Shown here one piece after another: positions 7,864 through 16,169 of a stretch of DNA of 32,345 bases. This DNA comes from Pseudomonadota bacterium (GTDB lineage Bacteria; Myxococcota_A; UBA796; SXON01), in NCBI GenBank assembly GCA_030684355.1, contig JAUXTN010000069.1, forward strand, positions 1 through 32,345. Direction: 5' to 3'. The notes below the pieces were generated by a model. That model did no database searches and was not told the DNA's origin. It worked only from the letters and a program-made list of their open reading frames with translations. Every line of letters starts with the position of its first letter. Within the stretch, counting starts at the first letter, position 1. Position numbers and translations under genes: made by a program.

Positions 7864-7879
7864 TTCAGTTAACACTGAA
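7864..7879. promoter_or_regulatory. Palindromic operator candidate TTCAGT-N4-ACTGAA
   Basis: The arms TTCAGT (7864-7869) and ACTGAA (7874-7879) are perfect inverted repeats around TAAC. A looser outer pair, CGCTTCA (7861-7867) and TGAAGCG (7885-7891), adds a third half-site-like word. It is one of the few AT-rich stretches in the area, 24 bp from the regulator start and 27 bp from the polyprenyl synthase start. It is probably the binding site of the GbsR/MarR protein, placed to cover both promoters. Confidence 0.65.
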
Positions 7880-7906
7880 ATCCGTGAAGCGTCGACGGGA
7901 GGAGCG

Positions 7907-8968
7907 ATGGAACCTGCGGCCCGCGAATATCCGGAGGAGGGCCGCATTGAGCCCGGCGTACCCCGGGTTGATCCGGCGGACGTCGTCCGTCGGCTGCACG
8001 CCGTGGGTGTCCACGCCGGCGCGCCGTTGACCTGGGTGGAGACCCCCGCGGACGTCTTCGCGCTCGCCGCCCCCGCGATGGCCGCGGCCGAGGTCCGGCT
8101 CGGCGAGCTCGTGGCCTCCGAGGTCGACGTCGTCGAGGCCATCGGGGCCTACCTCACCGCCGCCGGCGGCAAGCGCCTGCGTCCGCTCCTCACCGCGCTG
8201 GGCGCCGGGGCCGTCGGTCACACCGGCCGGCTCGACGGGCTCATGTGCGCCGGGGAGCTCATCCACCTCGGCTCGCTCCTGCACGACGATGTCGTGGACG
8301 ACGGCGCCACCCGCCGCGGCCAGCCCGCCGCGCAGCGCGTCTACGGCAACGCCGCGGTCATCCTCACCGGTGACTTCTGCCTCGCCCGCGCCGTGCTCCT
8401 CGCCGCGACGGACGGCGGCCACGCCGCGGTCACCGCGCTCGCCGAGGCCGTCACCGCCATGGCCGAGGGCGAGGTCCTCCAGCTCCAGCGCGCGGGCAAC
8501 CTCGACACGACGCTCGAGCAGTACCTCGACATGATCGACAAGAAGAGCGCCGCGCTCATCGCGTGGTGCGCCGCCGCCGGGGCCCTCGCCGCCGGGGACA
8601 CCGTGGCCGCCGAGGCCCTCGCGTGCTTCGGCCGCGGCGTCGGCGTCGCCTTCCAGATCACGGACGACGTGCTCGACTACGCCGCCGGCACCGGCAAGCC
8701 CGCCGGGCAGGATCTCCGCGAGAAGAAGCTCACCCTGCCGCTGCTCCTCGCGATGGAGCGCGTGCCCGACCTGCGCGCGCGGCTCCACACCGACGATCTC
8801 GACGTGCTCCTCGCCGTCGTCCGCCGCTCCGGCGCGCTCGACGCCGCCCAGGCCGAAGCCCGCCGCCGGGTGGACCTCGCGGTCGGCGCCCTCGACGTGC
8901 TCCCGCCGTCCATTCATCGCGACGCCCTCGTGGTGCTCGGACGCTACCTCGTGGAGCGGTCGTCGTGA
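7907..8968 (+). CDS. ispB: Long-chain trans-polyprenyl diphosphate synthase
   Basis: This 353-aa enzyme extends farnesyl diphosphate with isopentenyl units to make the menaquinone tail. Both aspartate-rich motifs are present: LLHDDVVDDGATRRG (DDxxD at 127-131) and FQITDDVLDY (253-257). GGKRLRP at 88-93 binds the diphosphate. A small residue (Gly122) five positions before the first Asp is consistent with a long product; the exact chain length is not readable. The first 50 residues are extra. GGGAGGA 5-6 nt before the ATG fixes the start. It is the first gene of the quinone operon and its stop overlaps the menG start (GTGA). The symbol is by family; hepT/heptaprenyl types are equally possible. 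Confidence 0.9.
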   Translation: MEPAAREYPEEGRIEPGVPRVDPADVVRRLHAVGVHAGAPLTWVETPADVFALAAPAMAAAEVRLGELVASEVDVVEAIGAYLTAAGGKRLRPLLTALGAGAVGHTGRLDGLMCAGELIHLGSLLHDDVVDDGATRRGQPAAQRVYGNAAVILTGDFCLARAVLLAATDGGHAAVTALAEAVTAMAEGEVLQLQRAGNLDTTLEQYLDMIDKKSAALIAWCAAAGALAAGDTVAAEALACFGRGVGVAFQITDDVLDYAAGTGKPAGQDLREKKLTLPLLLAMERVPDLRARLHTDDLDVLLAVVRRSGALDAAQAEARRRVDLAVGALDVLPPSIHRDALVVLGRYLVERSS

Positions 8969-9789
8969 GCGTCGACCCTGGTGGATCTGGGGACGGGGCG
9001 CTGCCCCGTAACGCCCCGCCAGGGGGTGCGGGGCACCCCCTGGACCCCCCCGACGGCGCGGCGGTCGGCGGTTCCGCGACCGACGGCCCCGTCCCCGGCG
9101 ATCCCAACCGCGCCCCCGCCGTGCGCGACATGTTCGCGCGCATCGCGCCCGGGTACGACCGCGCCAACCAGTTCATGTCGATGGGGATCGACCGCGCGTG
9201 GCGACGCATCGCCATCCGCACGCTCAGGGAGAACGCCAAGGGCGACATCCTCGATCTCTGCGCCGGCACGATGGACTTCACCGCGGCGCTGGCGCCCGGC
9301 GCCCGGAGCGTCGTCGCGCTCGACTTCTGCGCGCCGATGCTCGAAGCCGGCATGGCCAAGATCCCCGCCGGCGCCAACGTGCGCACCGTGTGCGCCGACG
9401 CCCGCGCGCTCCCGCTCCCCGACGCCAGCTTCGACGCCATCGTCATCGGGTTCGGCATCCGCAACGTCCCCGAGCCCGAGCGCGCCCTCGCCGAGGCTCG
9501 CCGCGTGCTCCGCCCCGGCGGCGTCATGGTCGTGGTCGACTTCTTCCGCCCCACCACCCTGGCGCAGAAGTTCTTCGCGGGCACCTACAACCGCGTCGTC
9601 CTGCCCATCGTGGGCGGCCTGGTCACCGGCGACGCCTCCGCCTACCGCTACCTCGCCGGCTCGATGGCCGCCTGGTACGACCGCGCCGGCTTCGAGGCCG
9701 CCTGCCGCACCGCGGGCTTCACCACCGTGGCCGGCCGGGAGCTGTTTCCGCCGGTGGCGTCGCTGGTCGACGCGCGGGTGGGGGCGTGA
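8965..9789 (+). CDS. menG: Demethylmenaquinone methyltransferase (MenG/UbiE)
   Basis: This enzyme adds the final C-methyl to the quinone ring using S-adenosylmethionine. Family marks are FARIAPGYDRANQFMSMGIDRAWRR, SAM motif I ILDLCAGTMDFT (about 95-106) and GFGIRNVPEPERAL. The GTG at 8965 overlaps the ispB stop and has a GGAG 8 nt upstream. It gives 274 aa, but the first 50 residues are a Gly/Pro-rich tail that the family lacks, and this tail is encoded by a hairpin repeat (8993-9043). A GTG at 9121 would give a family-like N-terminus without an obvious ribosome-binding site, so the true start is open. The operon makes menaquinone, not ubiquinone, as its substrate. Confidence 0.92.
   Translation: MSVDPGGSGDGALPRNAPPGGAGHPLDPPDGAAVGGSATDGPVPGDPNRAPAVRDMFARIAPGYDRANQFMSMGIDRAWRRIAIRTLRENAKGDILDLCAGTMDFTAALAPGARSVVALDFCAPMLEAGMAKIPAGANVRTVCADARALPLPDASFDAIVIGFGIRNVPEPERALAEARRVLRPGGVMVVVDFFRPTTLAQKFFAGTYNRVVLPIVGGLVTGDASAYRYLAGSMAAWYDRAGFEAACRTAGFTTVAGRELFPPVASLVDARVGA
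8993..9043. repeat. Tandem GC-rich hairpins at the 5' end of menG
   Basis: Two perfect inverted repeats stand side by side: 8993-9009 (7-bp stem ACGGGGC/GCCCCGT, loop GCT) and 9019-9043 (11-bp stem beginning CCAGGGGGTGC, loop GGG). The block looks like an inserted GC-rich palindromic repeat unit. If menG starts at 8965, it codes for residues about 10-27; if menG starts at 9121, it is intergenic. Confidence 0.75.
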
Positions 9790-10111
9790 TCGCGCTGGCG
9801 GCACCGCGGCGCGCGCGCGCACGCCGCGCCCGCAACCGCCCACCCCCGCACCACCTCCGGACCGTGGTCTCGATGCCAGGCGCGGGCGGGGCCGCCAAGA
9901 AGGCGATTGGCACGTCGGGCCATGGGTGCGCGCGAGGATTCGCGGTCGCCGACCACCGGGCTTCCTCGCACGCATTGCCCGGCGCCGTCGGCGGAGGGTC
10001 GGCGCCGTGCGGCCCGGGTCCGCTGGTGGGGCCCCCCTGGGGGGGACCAGCGGGGGCCCCGGACGCGGTTCTCGGCGCCGGCCCTCTGCCGACGACGCAC
10101 GCAGGTGTGCC
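9790..10111. other. 322-bp gene-free gap inside the quinone operon
   Basis: No convincing coding frame is present. It contains a GCGC-alternating run (about 9808-9826), two copies of the self-complementary word CGGCGCCG near 9990-10010, and an inverted repeat with arms CCGCTGGT (10020-10027) and ACCAGCGG (10046-10053) around a C-run/G-run core. All other junctions in this operon overlap or nearly touch, so the gap may hold an internal promoter, an attenuator or a repeat insertion. No clear -10 box was found. Confidence 0.5.
10020..10053. repeat. Inverted repeat upstream of ubiX
   Basis: Perfect 8-bp arms CCGCTGGT and ACCAGCGG enclose an 18-nt centre of G4-C6-T-G7. It lies about 60 nt before the ubiX ATG. 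It could fold in RNA as a strong stem or act as part of a repeat; there is no T-tract, so a terminator is not claimed. Confidence 0.5.
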
Positions 10112-10691
10112 ATGAAGCTGGTCCTCGGCGTGAGCGGGGCCTCCGGCGCCCCATACGCCCAACGTGCGATGAGCTTCCTGGCCGGCCCCGGCCGCGCCGC
10201 CGGCATCGAGACCGACGTGGTGTTCACCAAGACCGGCCGCCTCGTCTGGCAACACGAGCTTGGTACCAACCCCGCCGACTTCGGCCTGCGCATCTGGCCC
10301 GCGGGCGACATGACCGCGCCGTTCGCGTCGGGCTCCTCGAAGTACGACGCCATGCTGGTCATCCCGTGCTCGGCCGGCGCCATGGCGCGCATCGCCCACG
10401 GGGTCAGCGCCGACCTGGTCGGCCGCGCCGCCGATGTCATGTTGAAGGAGCGCCGCCCGCTGGTGCTGGTGCTCCGCGAGACCCCGTTCTCGCTGATCCA
10501 CCTCCGCAACATGGAGGCGGTGACGATGGCCGGTGGCATCGTGATGCCCGCGGCGCCTTCCTTCTACAGCCGTCCCAAGTCGATGGAGGCCCTGCTCGAC
10601 ACCGTCGTCGCGCGCGCCTTCGATCGCATCGGCATCGAGAACGACCTGGTCCGCCGGTGGACGGGGCTCTCGGAACCAAGCGAGGTCCAGG

Positions 10692-10699
<8 letters not shown>
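10112..10699 (+). CDS. ubiX: UbiX-like flavin prenyltransferase (MqnM-type role)
   Basis: UbiX proteins prenylate FMN to make the cofactor of UbiD-type decarboxylases. The 195-aa sequence has the FMN-binding start LVLGVSGASGAPYA, the VIPCSAGAMARIAHG segment, and the ending LVLVLRETPFSLIHLRNM...AGGIVMPAAPSFY, all typical. In futalosine-route bacteria a UbiX/UbiD-like pair removes the ring carboxylate before or after prenylation. The UbiD-like partner is not in this window. The start ATG has only a weak AGG. The stop overlaps the mqnE start by 8 nt. Confidence 0.93.
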
Positions 10700-11810
<1,111 letters not shown>

Positions 11811-13727
11811 ATGACCCGCTCCAGCACTGACACGCCCGGCGAGCCCAAGGACACGCGCTACCGCGTCGCCTGCGTCGGGTACACCAACGCCTGGCCGCTC
11901 ACCCGCCACCTCGACCCCGCGCGGTTCGACGTGTTCGGGTCGGTGCCGTCGGAAGCCGCACGCAAGCTGAAGACCGGCGAGGCCGACATCGGGCTCATCC
12001 CCGTCGCGAGCCTGTTCTCCGACGGCGACTACCGGGTCGTCCCCGGGCTCGCGATCGGCTGCGACGGCGACGTCGCCAGCGTCCTGCTCGTGGGGGAGAC
12101 CCCCATCGAGGAGTGGGACAGCATCGCGCTCGACGGCGCGAGCCGCACCTCGGTGGTGCTCGCCCAGATCCTCCTCCGCGGGCCGCTCGCCGAGAAGCTG
12201 GGCGGTCGCGAGCTGCGCGTGTTCGGCGTCGATCCGGGCACGCCCGCGTTCCACGCCCAGGGGAAGACCGGTGCCGTCGTCATCGGGGACGCCGCGCGCA
12301 ACCTCCCGGAGCGCCTCACCACCCGCATCGACCTCGGTCGGGTGTGGAAGGAGTGGACGGGCCTCCCATTCGTGTTCGCCGTGTGGGCGGGCCGCCCGGA
12401 CCTCGATCCGGACGCCATCGCCGGCCTGCGCGAGTCCGCCGCGCTCGGCCTCCCCGAGCGCCAGTTGGCCCCCGAGGCCGACCGCACCTACCTCACCGAG
12501 CACATCCGCTACGCGCTCGACGATCGCGCGCTGATGGGCCTCCGCCGCTTCGCCGCGCTCGGCAAGCAGGCCGGCTTCTTCACCCACGAGGACGTGTCGC
12601 TCTACGGTCCGCCGCGCACGCGCCTCCGCGTCGACCTCGACACGCTGCTCTCGAAGGGCGCGGACGGCGAGCGCCTCACCTACGAGGAGGGCGTGCGGCT
12701 CGCGACCCAGGGCCGGGTGGAAGACCTCGGCAATGCCGCGCACTTGCGCCGTATGGCGCTGCACCCGGGCAAGGAGGTGACCTACATCATCTCCCGCAAC
12801 ATCAACTACACGAACGTGTGTGTCACCGCCTGCAAGTTCTGCGCCTTCTACCGGCCCAAGAACCACGCGGAGGCGTACTTGCTGAGCAAGGACCAGATCA
12901 GCGTCAAGATGGATGAGCTGGTCAAGGTCGGCGGCATCGAGACGCTGATCCAGGGCGGGCTCAACCTGGCGCTCGGCATCGAGTACTACGAGGATCTGTT
13001 CCGTTGGATGAAGGCGGGTTGGCCGGGCGTTGCCCTCCATGCGCTCTCGCCGGAGGAGGTGTTCCACATCATGAGCGTCTCCAAGCTCACGATGGACCAG
13101 ACGCTCGACCGCCTCATCGACGCCGGGATGGACAGCATCCCGGGCGGCGGCGCCGAGGTCCTGGTGGACAGCGTGCGGAAGCGCATCGCGCCGCTCAAGT
13201 GCACGAGCGACGAGTGGCTGGAGGTCATGCGCCAGGGGCACAAGCGCGGCTTGCGCTCCTCGGCCACGATGATGTTCGGCATGGGGGAGACCCCCGCGCA
13301 CCGCGTCGAGCACCTGCTGCGCCTGCGTGACCTCCAGGATGAGCATGGCGGCTTCACCGCCTTCATCTGCTGGACGTTCGTGCCCGACAACACCTACATC
13401 ACGCCGGCCAACAACACGGCCGCCGACTACCTGCGTGTCAACGCCGTCGCCCGCCTGATGTTGGACAACTTCGACAACCTCCAGGCCTCGTGGGTCACCC
13501 AGGGCCCGGGCGTGGCGCAGGCGTCGCTCTACATGGGGTGCAACGACTTCGGCAGCGTGATGCTGGAAGAGAACGTGGTGAGCGCCGCGGGCAGCACGTG
13601 GAGCATGACCATCGCCGACGTGGAGCACAACATCCGCACCGCCGGGTTCGTGCCGGTGCGCCGCAACATGCGCTACGAGCACCTCGACGTGCGTGGGATC
13701 GTCACGCCGCCGTCGGCGCGGGTGTAA
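11811..13727 (+). CDS. mqnAC: MqnA-MqnC fusion: chorismate dehydratase + cyclic futalosine synthase
   Basis: The 638-aa chain carries two enzymes of the futalosine route. Residues about 16-270 are MqnA (YRVACVGYTNAWPL, GLIPVASLF, SRTSVVLAQILL, VVIGDAAR, W-K-E-W-T-G-L-P-F-V-F-A-V-W-A), which turns chorismate into 3-[(1-carboxyvinyl)oxy]benzoate. Residues about 275-638 are the radical SAM enzyme MqnC, with Cys337, Cys341 and Cys344 (NVCVTACKFC), S-I-P-G-G-G-A-E-V-L and GFTAFICWTFVPDNT. It cyclises dehypoxanthinyl futalosine. The frame is continuous with no internal stop and little linker, so it reads as a true fusion. The enzymes act at steps 1 and 4, with MqnE and the deaminase/hydrolase between, so it is not a simple consecutive-step fusion. 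Confidence 0.93.
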   Translation: MTRSSTDTPGEPKDTRYRVACVGYTNAWPLTRHLDPARFDVFGSVPSEAARKLKTGEADIGLIPVASLFSDGDYRVVPGLAIGCDGDVASVLLVGETPIEEWDSIALDGASRTSVVLAQILLRGPLAEKLGGRELRVFGVDPGTPAFHAQGKTGAVVIGDAARNLPERLTTRIDLGRVWKEWTGLPFVFAVWAGRPDLDPDAIAGLRESAALGLPERQLAPEADRTYLTEHIRYALDDRALMGLRRFAALGKQAGFFTHEDVSLYGPPRTRLRVDLDTLLSKGADGERLTYEEGVRLATQGRVEDLGNAAHLRRMALHPGKEVTYIISRNINYTNVCVTACKFCAFYRPKNHAEAYLLSKDQISVKMDELVKVGGIETLIQGGLNLALGIEYYEDLFRWMKAGWPGVALHALSPEEVFHIMSVSKLTMDQTLDRLIDAGMDSIPGGGAEVLVDSVRKRIAPLKCTSDEWLEVMRQGHKRGLRSSATMMFGMGETPAHRVEHLLRLRDLQDEHGGFTAFICWTFVPDNTYITPANNTAADYLRVNAVARLMLDNFDNLQASWVTQGPGVAQASLYMGCNDFGSVMLEENVVSAAGSTWSMTIADVEHNIRTAGFVPVRRNMRYEHLDVRGIVTPPSARV

Positions 13728-13729
13728 CG

Positions 13730-14860
13730 TTGGGTACCGGTGTGCTCGGGGCCCCGCGGGCGCCCACCCAGGAGCCGCGGGCCTATCGGCCCACCTGGGC
13801 GTGGACCGACGAGGGGCTCGTGCGCGCGCCCGTGTTCGGCGTCGACGAGCGCGGGATCTTGTGCGATCCCCGGGGCCTGCCCGTCGAAGACCGGCGCGGG
13901 CTGCTCGTGCCGGGGTTCGTCAACGCGCACACGCACCTGGAGCTCGGCCCGGTCCCGACGGCGAAGCAGGCGGGGTTCGTGAGCTGGGTGGCCCAGTTCC
14001 GGGCGGGCGCGCCGCCCTCCGCGGCGCAGGCCGGGCGCGGGGTGTTCCAGGCGATCCGCGCGGGGACGGCGGCGCTGGGCGAGATCACGAACAACGGCTG
14101 GTCCCAGGGGGCGCTGACCGCGGCGCGGATGCCGGCGCGGGTGTGGCACGAGGTGTTCGGCATCGACTGCGTCGACGTCCCGGGCGACGTCTCCGGTCGG
14201 CTGACGCCGCACGCGCCGCACTCCACGCACCCCAACATGATCAAGGCGGCGGCGGCGCTCCCGGGGCCGTGGTCCATCCACTTCGACGAGGATCCGGAGG
14301 AGGCCGCGTGGCTCGCCTCGGGGACCGGCGCGTGGCGCCCGTTCCTCCAGCGCTCCGGCCGGGATCTGTCGGCGTTTCCCATCCCCGGGTTGTCTCCGGC
14401 GGCCTACCTCGCGTCGATGGGGGTGCTCGACCGGCGCGCGCTGCTCGTCCACGCCACGTGCACCCGCGGGGCCGATCTCGACCTCATCGCGGCGGCGCGC
14501 GTGTGCCTCTGCGTCCGTTCGAACGAGCACATCACCGGCCGCCTCCCGGACGTGCCGGGCATGTTGGATCGTGGCATCCCGCTCGCGGTCGGCACCGACT
14601 CCCTCGCGTCGACGCCCGATTTGGATCCACTGGCCGAGGCCGCCGCGCTCCGGCGCGCGTTCCCGCAGATCGCCGTCGAGGTCTGGTTGCACGCCCTGAC
14701 CGCCGGCGGCGCGGACGCCCTCGACCTGCCCGTGGGGCGGCTCACGAACGGGCTGGCGCCGGGGTTGTTGCTGGTGGACGTGCCGGACGAAGATCCCCTC
14801 GGGGCGCTGTTCGACGGGACGGTGTGGCCGCGGAGGTGGCTCGCATGTCCGGAAGCGTGA
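13730..14860 (+). CDS. mqnX: Amidohydrolase, probable aminodeoxyfutalosine deaminase (MqnX)
   Basis: The protein (376 aa from this start) is a metal-dependent amidohydrolase: HxH in GFVNAHTHLE, a later metal His in WSIHFDEDPEE, HATC, and the metal/catalytic Asp in GTDSLASTPDLDP. This subgroup deaminates adenine-like rings. Sitting between mqnC and the prenyltransferase, it most likely turns aminodeoxyfutalosine into futalosine, which would then need a hydrolase (MqnB) not seen here. The start is uncertain: TTG 13730 lies 2 nt after the mqnAC stop; GTG 13742 is the alternative, both with weak ribosome-binding sites. A related adenosine-type deaminase is possible but the context argues against it. 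Confidence 0.85.
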   Translation: MGTGVLGAPRAPTQEPRAYRPTWAWTDEGLVRAPVFGVDERGILCDPRGLPVEDRRGLLVPGFVNAHTHLELGPVPTAKQAGFVSWVAQFRAGAPPSAAQAGRGVFQAIRAGTAALGEITNNGWSQGALTAARMPARVWHEVFGIDCVDVPGDVSGRLTPHAPHSTHPNMIKAAAALPGPWSIHFDEDPEEAAWLASGTGAWRPFLQRSGRDLSAFPIPGLSPAAYLASMGVLDRRALLVHATCTRGADLDLIAAARVCLCVRSNEHITGRLPDVPGMLDRGIPLAVGTDSLASTPDLDPLAEAAALRRAFPQIAVEVWLHALTAGGADALDLPVGRLTNGLAPGLLLVDVPDEDPLGALFDGTVWPRRWLACPEA

Positions 14861-15747
14861 ACGTCGGCCCCCCACCCGCATCACCGGGCGCCCGCATGAG
14901 CATCGGAAGCACGATCGCGGTCTATGGCCGCATGATCAAGTTCTCCCACAGCATCTTCGCGATGCCGTTCGCGCTGGCGTCGGCGCTCCTCGCGTCGCGG
15001 GTCACGCCCGTGGCGTGGAGCACCTTCGGCCTCATCGTGGTGTGCATGGTGCTCGCGCGCTCGTTCGCGATGGGGGTCAACCGCATCGTCGACCGCCACT
15101 TCGACGCGAAGAACCCGCGCACCGCCATCCGCGAGATCCCGAGCGGCCAGATGGGCCTCGGGGCCGCCCGCGCCATCACCGCGGTGGCGGCGATCCTGTT
15201 CGTCGTGACCGCCGCGGTGCTCAACCCGGTGTGTGGGGCGCTCTCGCCCGTCGCCCTCGTGATCGTGGGCGGGTACTCCTATGCCAAGCGCTTCACCGCG
15301 CTCGTGCACCTCTGGCTCGGCGTGGCGCTCGGCCTCGCGCCCGTCGCCGCGTGGATCGCCGTGACCGGTACGGTGTCCTGGGTGGCGGTGGTGCTCGCCG
15401 CCGCGGTGATGACGTGGGTGGCGGGCTTCGACATCCTCTACTCGCTCCAGGACGAGGACTTCGACCGCGGGCAGGGGCTCCGGAGCGTCCCGGTGGCCCT
15501 CGGCCAGGTCGGTGCCTTGTGGGTGAGCGGCGGGCTGCACGTCGTGACCGTAGGCCTGTTGGCGTCGCTGCCGTTCCTGGTGCCGCTCGGCTGGGCCTAT
15601 TGGCTCGGCTGGGCGCTCATCACCGGCGTGCTCGCCTACGAGCACAGCCTGGTCAAGCCGGGCGATCTGTCTCGGATCGACAAGGCGTTCTTCGATCTCA
15701 ACGGGTATGTGTCGTTGTTGTTTTTCTGGGCGGTTTATTTCGCGTAG
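14845..15747 (+). CDS. mqnP: UbiA-family prenyltransferase (MqnP type)
   Basis: This integral membrane enzyme attaches the polyprenyl tail to the naphthoate ring. Both aspartate motifs are present: NRIVDRHFDAKNPRTAIREIPSG (Asn79, Asp83, Asp87) and DILYSLQDEDFDRGQGLRSVP. About eight or nine hydrophobic helices fill the 300-aa chain. GGAGG at 14832-14836, 8 nt before the ATG, supports the start; it overlaps the end of mqnX by 16 nt. Met18 (14896) would also give a family-like start. It is the last gene of the quinone operon. It would use the product of the polyprenyl synthase encoded at the front of the operon. Confidence 0.93.
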   Translation: MSGSVNVGPPPASPGARMSIGSTIAVYGRMIKFSHSIFAMPFALASALLASRVTPVAWSTFGLIVVCMVLARSFAMGVNRIVDRHFDAKNPRTAIREIPSGQMGLGAARAITAVAAILFVVTAAVLNPVCGALSPVALVIVGGYSYAKRFTALVHLWLGVALGLAPVAAWIAVTGTVSWVAVVLAAAVMTWVAGFDILYSLQDEDFDRGQGLRSVPVALGQVGALWVSGGLHVVTVGLLASLPFLVPLGWAYWLGWALITGVLAYEHSLVKPGDLSRIDKAFFDLNGYVSLLFFWAVYFA

Positions 15748-15789
15748 GCGGCGCGGCTAGCCCCACGCGCCCCCCAGCGCAACGGCGAC

Positions 15790-15795
15790 TACGTT
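15790..15795 (+). promoter_or_regulatory. -10-like box TACGTT before the 94-aa ORF
   Basis: TACGTT lies 18 nt before the ATG at 15814, leaving room for a short leader that holds GGGAGG. The same hexamer precedes lysR at 21886. No -35 element was found; weak evidence. Confidence 0.3.
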
Positions 15796-15813
15796 CTCGA
15801 ACGGGAGGGCCGC

Positions 15814-16098
15814 ATGGGGGAGAAATGGAAGGGGGAGGGGCCGTCGCCGGGCGCCACGGGGGAGCACGCGAACCCGGTCGGGCCGGGGCGACCGTCCGGG
15901 CCGACGCCGATCCTGCCGCCGGGCGCCGCGCTGCTGCCGCGACGGAGCCCCGACATGCCGGAGACGGGCGCGCGGCGAGGGCCGCACGGGGAGGCGCCCG
16001 ACTCGCCGGAGCGGCGCGTGACCCAGCACGACTGGGAGCGCTGGCGGGCGGGCGACCGGCGGAAGGTGCCGTTCGAGTACCCGAGTTGGCGGTCCTGA
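15814..16098 (+). CDS. Small 94-aa hypothetical protein
   Basis: The ORF is preceded by GGGAGG 5 nt before the ATG, which is good support. The N-terminal 70 residues are Gly/Pro/Arg-rich and probably disordered. The C-terminus (RRVTQHDWERWRAGDRRKVPFEYPSWRS) is rich in Trp and charged residues and looks like a short conserved-type tail. There is no signal or membrane segment. It lies alone between mqnP and the M16 peptidase gene, with non-coding flanks 15748-15813 and 16099-16169. No family was recognised. Confidence 0.5.
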   Translation: MGEKWKGEGPSPGATGEHANPVGPGRPSGPTPILPPGAALLPRRSPDMPETGARRGPHGEAPDSPERRVTQHDWERWRAGDRRKVPFEYPSWRS

Positions 16099-16169
16099 CC
16101 GAGCCTGGGGGTCACTCCATCGTCGTCACCGCCGGGACGCCTTAGAGGAGGCCGCGCTCGGGGCCCGCG

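Noticed and set aside
8965..9789. Ubiquinone role for the UbiE/UbiX/UbiA-like proteins
   Set aside because: They are in one operon with mqnE, mqnAC and the mqnX-like deaminase, so menaquinone is the likely product.
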